DNA from: Halococcus agarilyticus
Lineage (GTDB): Archaea > Halobacteriota > Halobacteria > Halobacteriales > Halococcaceae
NCBI RefSeq assembly: GCF_000334895.1
Contig: NZ_BAFM01000002.1
Coordinates: forward strand, 225,783-289,782
Reading direction: 5' to 3'
DNA length: 64,000 bases
Below are positions 59,782 to 64,000 of the stretch, piece by piece. Positions within the stretch are counted from its first letter, which is position 1. Every line of letters starts with the position of its first letter. Both the position numbers and the translations under genes were made by a program. The notes under the pieces are model-generated. The model ran no database searches and had not been told where the DNA came from. It saw only the letters and a program-made list of their open reading frames with translations.

Positions 59782-61373
59782 CCGAGGTCCGCGAGCCGAT
59801 CTTCGACGCTGGAGGAGTCTCCATTGGATCGTCCGTCGACGTACTCGTGGCCGATCCCGTCCCAGTTCTCGCGCTCGATTTGCTCCTCTGTATCGAGAAG
59901 GACCTCACCATCGGTGTTCGTATCCACGGGTATGCCGAGCGCCGCTGCGACGGTCGGCGCGACATCGTAGATCTCTGCCTGCTCGTCGATATCGAGTGGT
60001 CGGTTCGAGAGAAGAATCCCCTCCGGTTTGTGATTCTTATGGGGATAGCGTCGGAACTCGTCGAGAATCGATCCGCTGACGTCGTACCGGTAGTCGCGTG
60101 GGAACAGAGCAATGTCCGGTGCATCTTCCAGATGCTCACCTTCGTACACCTCCTCCCGAGGGCGTACTGCATCAAAGACCAACTCCCCGTCCGGATCGCG
60201 GACGCGTTCGAGTTTCTCGATGAGTCCCGATCGCACCTCTTCGTAGTCTCCCTCTGGTATCGTCCCCGCGGGGTCACGGCCCTCGACGTTCAGGTGGATG
60301 CCAAGACTGTTGAAGTAGAGCTGGAACGCTGCCGAGTTCGGGTAATCGACGACTTGGTTCTGGGCGGCAACGAGAGCATCTTCCGGAAGAAGGCGCTCAA
60401 CGACATCCGCAAGTCCGACTCTAGAAAGACCGCGATGGATTCGTTGTGGTGAGAGTCCTGCTGCCGAGGTTGCGGAGGCCGCAGTCTCGACAGCTGTTTC
60501 GAGGACGGTACTGCCTGTCGAGTCTCCGTCCTTCCCTTTCAGATCGTCTTTTGCTTGGCGGAAATACTGGGTATTTCCTGTTGTTGTTTCACAGTACCCG
60601 TTTTCCGCCAACCACGAGTTCGCGTAGAACGTCCAGTCGTAATCGCCCATACCGTGATCGGAGGCGATCAGAACGGTGGGATCCTCACCACCCAGATCGA
60701 TAATGTCGCCGACGAACTCGTCGATTTTTTCTAGGACGCGTCGAATTTCGTTGCGGTCATCGAGGTCGTGAAACACGGAGTCAGTGACTTGGAACTGGAC
60801 GGCCAGCAGGTCCCAGTCGTAGCGCCCGTCGAGAAAGCGAGCCATGTCCCGACGACAGCGAGCCACGTCGACGTACTCCGCTACTGCGCCGTCGTCCGTC
60901 CCGTACTCGGGGTAGATTCGATACTCGCCGTATTCGTTCTCGTACTCGTCTCGCAAGTGCTCGGGGTAGAAGAGAGCGTCCTCACGAGCGAGATAGCCAG
61001 GTATCACCGCACCGTTGTCGAGCCGTGAGGTTGGGTGGGTTACTGGATAGTTGACCACGAGTGACGTGCGATCGTGAGCGTCCGCCGCTTCGAACAGATA
61101 CGGAGCATCGATGTCGGGGCGCTCAATGAGGCGCTTGTCGTAGCCATCTCGGGTGAAGAAATCGAACACGCCGTGCTTGCCAGGGTTACGCCCGCTGAGA
61201 AGCGACGGCCAGGCGCAGGGCGTCCACGGCGGGTGGGTGCTGGCGAGGTCTCTCGTACTTCCCGTGTTCTTGATCCGACTCATGTTCGACAGGGTTCCAT
61301 CACTAACCCAGGAATCGATCTCCGACCAATCGAGACCGTCTAAACCAATAAGAAGGATCTCTTCCGACTCCAT
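59769..61373 (-). CDS. Type I phosphodiesterase/alkaline-phosphatase superfamily protein (COG3379-like)
   Basis: The 534-residue protein starts MESEEILLIGLDGLDWSEID with the first metal Asp. The nucleophile region is THPPWTPCAWPSLLSGRNPGKHG, here broken by a turn after LLSG. Later metal ligands appear in VFHDLDDR and IASDHGMGDYDW. This is the pattern of the predicted phosphohydrolases grouped as COG3379. No membrane segment is visible. It ends VEDRLADLGYME. It lies in the opposite orientation between a glycosyltransferase and another superfamily member, suggesting a role in polymer modification. Confidence 0.85.
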   Translation of the reverse strand: MESEEILLIGLDGLDWSEIDSWVSDGTLSNMSRIKNTGSTRDLASTHPPWTPCAWPSLLSGRNPGKHGVFDFFTRDGYDKRLIERPDIDAPYLFEAADAHDRTSLVVNYPVTHPTSRLDNGAVIPGYLAREDALFYPEHLRDEYENEYGEYRIYPEYGTDDGAVAEYVDVARCRRDMARFLDGRYDWDLLAVQFQVTDSVFHDLDDRNEIRRVLEKIDEFVGDIIDLGGEDPTVLIASDHGMGDYDWTFYANSWLAENGYCETTTGNTQYFRQAKDDLKGKDGDSTGSTVLETAVETAASATSAAGLSPQRIHRGLSRVGLADVVERLLPEDALVAAQNQVVDYPNSAAFQLYFNSLGIHLNVEGRDPAGTIPEGDYEEVRSGLIEKLERVRDPDGELVFDAVRPREEVYEGEHLEDAPDIALFPRDYRYDVSGSILDEFRRYPHKNHKPEGILLSNRPLDIDEQAEIYDVAPTVAAALGIPVDTNTDGEVLLDTEEQIERENWDGIGHEYVDGRSNGDSSSVEDRLADLGYME

Positions 61374-61497
61374 TTCGACTCTTGTTATTCCGAGTGCGTG
61401 ATAGGCACTTCGACTACCTCCTATTCCGTGCTGTGGTTCCATTCACAGACGAGATCGAGATATTCTTTTATGCAACCGACGAGTTGTACGGTCATCT

Positions 61498-62487
61498 ATG
61501 CCCAGTAGGCTACCTACAAAGGATCGTATTCTCGACTGGTTTCACCGTTCAAACCTCCCACGGAACGTATTCGCAGGCTACTTCGTTCCTTGGATGGCAC
61601 TCACGTCGCACAGACCGATTGGGCGGAACATCTATGACTACGACTGGGATCTCATTGTTGTTCTGGATGCCTGTCGGGTCGATGCTCTCCGTGAAGTCGC
61701 GGGCGAGTATTCTTTCCTCGGTTCTGTTGACCGTGCTCCCTCTCTGGGTTCGTCGTCCAAAGAGTGGCTCGTCAATACGTTCCAAGACGAATACCGTGAC
61801 GAAATCAGTGATACGGTTTATTTGACTGGAAACGGCTGGGTCGATGAAGCCTTGACACCCTCTGTGGATTTCGCTTCTTGGACAGTTCTCAACGGCTCTG
61901 TCGTAGAGTCGAGCGACTTGGTTCATCGACTAATCGAGCGTCCAATCGTACCGCAAGATGATTTCGATGAAGTATGGATGCAGCCGATTCGCAACGTCGG
62001 TGGTATAGAGGCGTTCCCGGCTGCTGATCTCACTGAGTATGCAGTTCAATATGGGCGGGTCCACGACCCGGAACGAATGATCGTTCACTACATGCAACCA
62101 CATGAACCCTATCTTCACCGTGCTGCCAACGGAGAGGAACCTACAGAGATCGACAAACGACCGTTCGAGCTTCTCCGGCGTGGCCACGAGAAAGAACCCG
62201 TCTGGAATGCCTATCTGGACAATCTACGGTACGTTCTTGACCACGCTGAAATATTGCTTGAGAACTACGAGGCAGATGACGTGATTATCACCGCGGACCA
62301 CGGTGAGATGTTCGGTGAACATCTGCTATACGGACACGCTGAGGGACTCCCGCATCCAAAGCTCAGAACCGTTCCCTGGGTAACTACCTCCGGATCGGAC
62401 ACTGGTACACTCGATCCGGACGTTGATCTCGATGCAGAATCCAAGGCCGTTGTTGATGATCGTCTCTCTGCGTTGGGATACATGTGA
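61498..62487 (+). CDS. Sulfatase-like alkaline-phosphatase superfamily protein
   Basis: The 329-residue protein has the first metal Asp in DLIVVLDACRVDAL, a Ser-rich nucleophile region SLGSSSKEWLV, the conserved VHYMQPHEPYL and the metal ligands ITADHGEMFGEH. The tail is VDDRLSALGYM. It is shorter than typical sulfatases and lacks a signal peptide. The first 40 residues are basic and aromatic (FHRSNLPRNVFAGYFVPW) and may lie on the membrane surface. It is divergent from the COG3379-like gene. Codon use is A+T rich. Confidence 0.82.
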   Translation: MPSRLPTKDRILDWFHRSNLPRNVFAGYFVPWMALTSHRPIGRNIYDYDWDLIVVLDACRVDALREVAGEYSFLGSVDRAPSLGSSSKEWLVNTFQDEYRDEISDTVYLTGNGWVDEALTPSVDFASWTVLNGSVVESSDLVHRLIERPIVPQDDFDEVWMQPIRNVGGIEAFPAADLTEYAVQYGRVHDPERMIVHYMQPHEPYLHRAANGEEPTEIDKRPFELLRRGHEKEPVWNAYLDNLRYVLDHAEILLENYEADDVIITADHGEMFGEHLLYGHAEGLPHPKLRTVPWVTTSGSDTGTLDPDVDLDAESKAVVDDRLSALGYM

Positions 62488-62551
62488 AATAGATTTACTC
62501 AAACAGATGTACTGACATCTGTCGTCGAGTTTGTGATTTGGGGTGTTTCAG

Positions 62552-64000
62552 CTACGATGAACAAGCAAAGAGCTGGGCGTCTCCAACATCAAGAATGACC
62601 TCATTCTCCGGAAGAGGTTGAATGTCAAAGACCTGTTTGTAGTAATCTCGAACATAGAACGTATTCTGACATTTCGTCTTCCAACCCGGGCGCATGACAT
62701 CAACACCATTGATTCCGGGTGTATTCCCAGTAATGCCATGCTGATAGGCAAGAGAGGACTTCACGTACTTGCTTGCAGTCATCTCACGAGTTGCTTCTGA
62801 TGAAATCTCTGCCCCGCTGATTTCGCTCTGGGAGAGATAAAGTCGAGACAAGTCGGGCCGAGGTTCGGTGATTGCATCACCGGGCGAGTAGCCCGGTCCA
62901 GCCGCTGATATTAGAATGAACGATGGGAGAGAAATCATAAGAACGACCACCACAACAATCCCAGTCCGGCCCCGAATCCCCGCTCTCGACATCACATATC
63001 CGACAATGGGTGCCACGAAAATTGAGGTGAGTGGGACGAGTCGAATTATCCTAGTGTTAAGTCCTATAAATAGGATAGTGCCTAGAGCGACAAATAGGAA
63101 TGAGGCAGCGACGAAATAATCGATTGGGAAATCGAAATCACTCTCGATGATACTGCGGACGAAGGACAGACCGAGTGCCACAAGGAAGGCACCTCCAAAA
63201 AGGAGGCCGATAGCGGCGTGCAATAGCGGATCGTGGAGAGAAATCTCAGATACTGTATTAGCTGACGTTGTTTGAGAGAGCGAACCACCTCCGGCAAAGA
63301 GTCGGAGAATACGCGCGACCTGAAGATCAAAGTAGTTGATAGCCATCCAGTACGTGATAAGGGCAATTCCAACGACCACCACGAGATTAATCGAAGTGCG
63401 GCGGCGCACTACCGGCAGATCTACGACTGACGCTAATGAATTCACAGATAGTAGAACCCCTCCAAAAGCCACGATGACAAGCCCTGGCGCGTTGTGGGTG
63501 ATGAGTAGAACCATAGCAGCAAAAATACCGATGAACATTAGCTTGCCGTTGTCCACGACGAAGATCAAGAGCGCCATCGGAACGAACAGCAACATAAGGC
63601 TCTGGGCAATCAATTCTGTAGAATAATTGATGTGGAATGGTGCTACTGTGAGGTAGAGCGCAGTGAGCAATATAGCGCGAACGAGTATATCTTTGCGAAG
63701 AGAGACACATCGTGGGATAAGCACTGCGACAACAACTATTCCACCAACTGTCCCGAGTCCAATTGCCAAAAAGAATGCAACGCGCGCTGAAACCCCTGTA
63801 ATCTCTGCAACAGTAGCCGAAACGATGTGTGCAATAGGATAAAAACGGTAATAGCCGAAATTCACTGTTTCGGGAATGAGGTCGCCAGTTTCCATAATGT
63901 AGCGAGTAAATGCAAGATGATATCTGACGTCGCGTCCGAGGATTGGTGCAGCATACCAGTAGATTGCTCGGATCGTCGTAGCGAAGAGCACAATCGGGAC
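62552..64000 (-). CDS. Multi-pass membrane protein, glycosyltransferase 39-like, partial
   Basis: The frame is open to the right edge, so the N-terminus is outside the window and 482 residues are visible. There are about ten hydrophobic helices. The second-loop region LGRDVRYHLAFTRYIMETGDLIPE matches the first extracytoplasmic loop of polyprenol-phosphate-sugar-using glycosyltransferases, with the acidic and His residues of the active site. The C-terminal about 130 residues form a soluble domain (QSEISGAEISSEATREM). It probably transfers a sugar outside the membrane. It is A+T rich for a haloarchaeon. Confidence 0.72.
   Translation of the reverse strand, partial: VPIVLFATTIRAIYWYAAPILGRDVRYHLAFTRYIMETGDLIPETVNFGYYRFYPIAHIVSATVAEITGVSARVAFFLAIGLGTVGGIVVVAVLIPRCVSLRKDILVRAILLTALYLTVAPFHINYSTELIAQSLMLLFVPMALLIFVVDNGKLMFIGIFAAMVLLITHNAPGLVIVAFGGVLLSVNSLASVVDLPVVRRRTSINLVVVVGIALITYWMAINYFDLQVARILRLFAGGGSLSQTTSANTVSEISLHDPLLHAAIGLLFGGAFLVALGLSFVRSIIESDFDFPIDYFVAASFLFVALGTILFIGLNTRIIRLVPLTSIFVAPIVGYVMSRAGIRGRTGIVVVVVLMISLPSFILISAAGPGYSPGDAITEPRPDLSRLYLSQSEISGAEISSEATREMTASKYVKSSLAYQHGITGNTPGINGVDVMRPGWKTKCQNTFYVRDYYKQVFDIQPLPENEVILDVGDAQLFACSS

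Overview
The window is chromosomal DNA of an extremely halophilic archaeon (class Halobacteria). The evidence is uniformly high G+C coding sequence with a very acidic, Asp/Glu-rich proteome, many short haloarchaea-only conserved proteins, twin-arginine lipoproteins, leaderless genes with archaeal TATA boxes about 25-30 bases upstream of the start codon, and the haloarchaeal Cld-ABM fusion PitA. Nothing in the sequence fixes the genus. A Halococcus-like organism is only a weak guess.

Region 1 (1-16900) is ordinary core genome. It holds the end of tRNase Z, several small conserved haloarchaeal proteins, an FAD oxidoreductase, a low-GC lipoprotein, carB, a pterin carbinolamine dehydratase, a HAD phosphatase, two overlapping moeA paralogues (one with an extra substrate-binding-like domain), an Hsp20 and an ABC1/UbiB kinase, followed by tRNA-Gly(CCC). 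Region 2 (17-34 kb) holds an Nmad3-like protein, two short winged-helix regulators, an aldo/keto reductase, pitA, acetyl-CoA synthetase, the methylmalonyl-CoA mutase large subunit, an ABC-2 exporter with a divergent regulator, a CBS-ParB-like protein, a TrkA-N/DHH phosphoesterase, a type II NADH dehydrogenase and a J-domain ferredoxin. Region 3 (34.0-40.8 kb) is a nucleoside uptake and salvage locus: BMP-type lipoprotein, double ATPase, two permeases, then cytidine deaminase and uridine phosphorylase, all on the minus strand. It is followed by a large secreted protein joining an Excalibur-like motif, a haloarchaeal beta domain and a 5'-nucleotidase module.

Region 4 (about 43.9-57.2 kb) is accessory DNA. 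It contains a nucleotidyltransferase pair divergent from an AbrB/PIN toxin-antitoxin pair, an extra Orc1/Cdc6, a terminase-small-subunit-like protein, a TumE-like pair, a 964-residue winged-helix protein at the end of a tightly coupled HNH/zinc-ribbon operon, and three damaged genes (a frameshift, an in-frame amber codon and a read-through C-terminus). It reads as a decaying integrated plasmid or provirus. No integrase or att site is visible.

Region 5 (57.3-64 kb) is a glycan/surface cluster with lower G+C in its right half: a glycosyltransferase, three alkaline-phosphatase/sulfatase-superfamily enzymes and a multi-pass membrane protein cut by the window edge.

The most unusual non-coding signal is a composite 3' element. 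It lies after pitA, after the NADH dehydrogenase gene and after the last nucleoside permease gene. Each copy has a T-tract just past the stop codon, then palindromes, then two T5 tracts separated by exactly 8 variable bases. The NADH dehydrogenase copy includes an array of at least six perfect hairpins with unrelated stems and 1-3-base loops.
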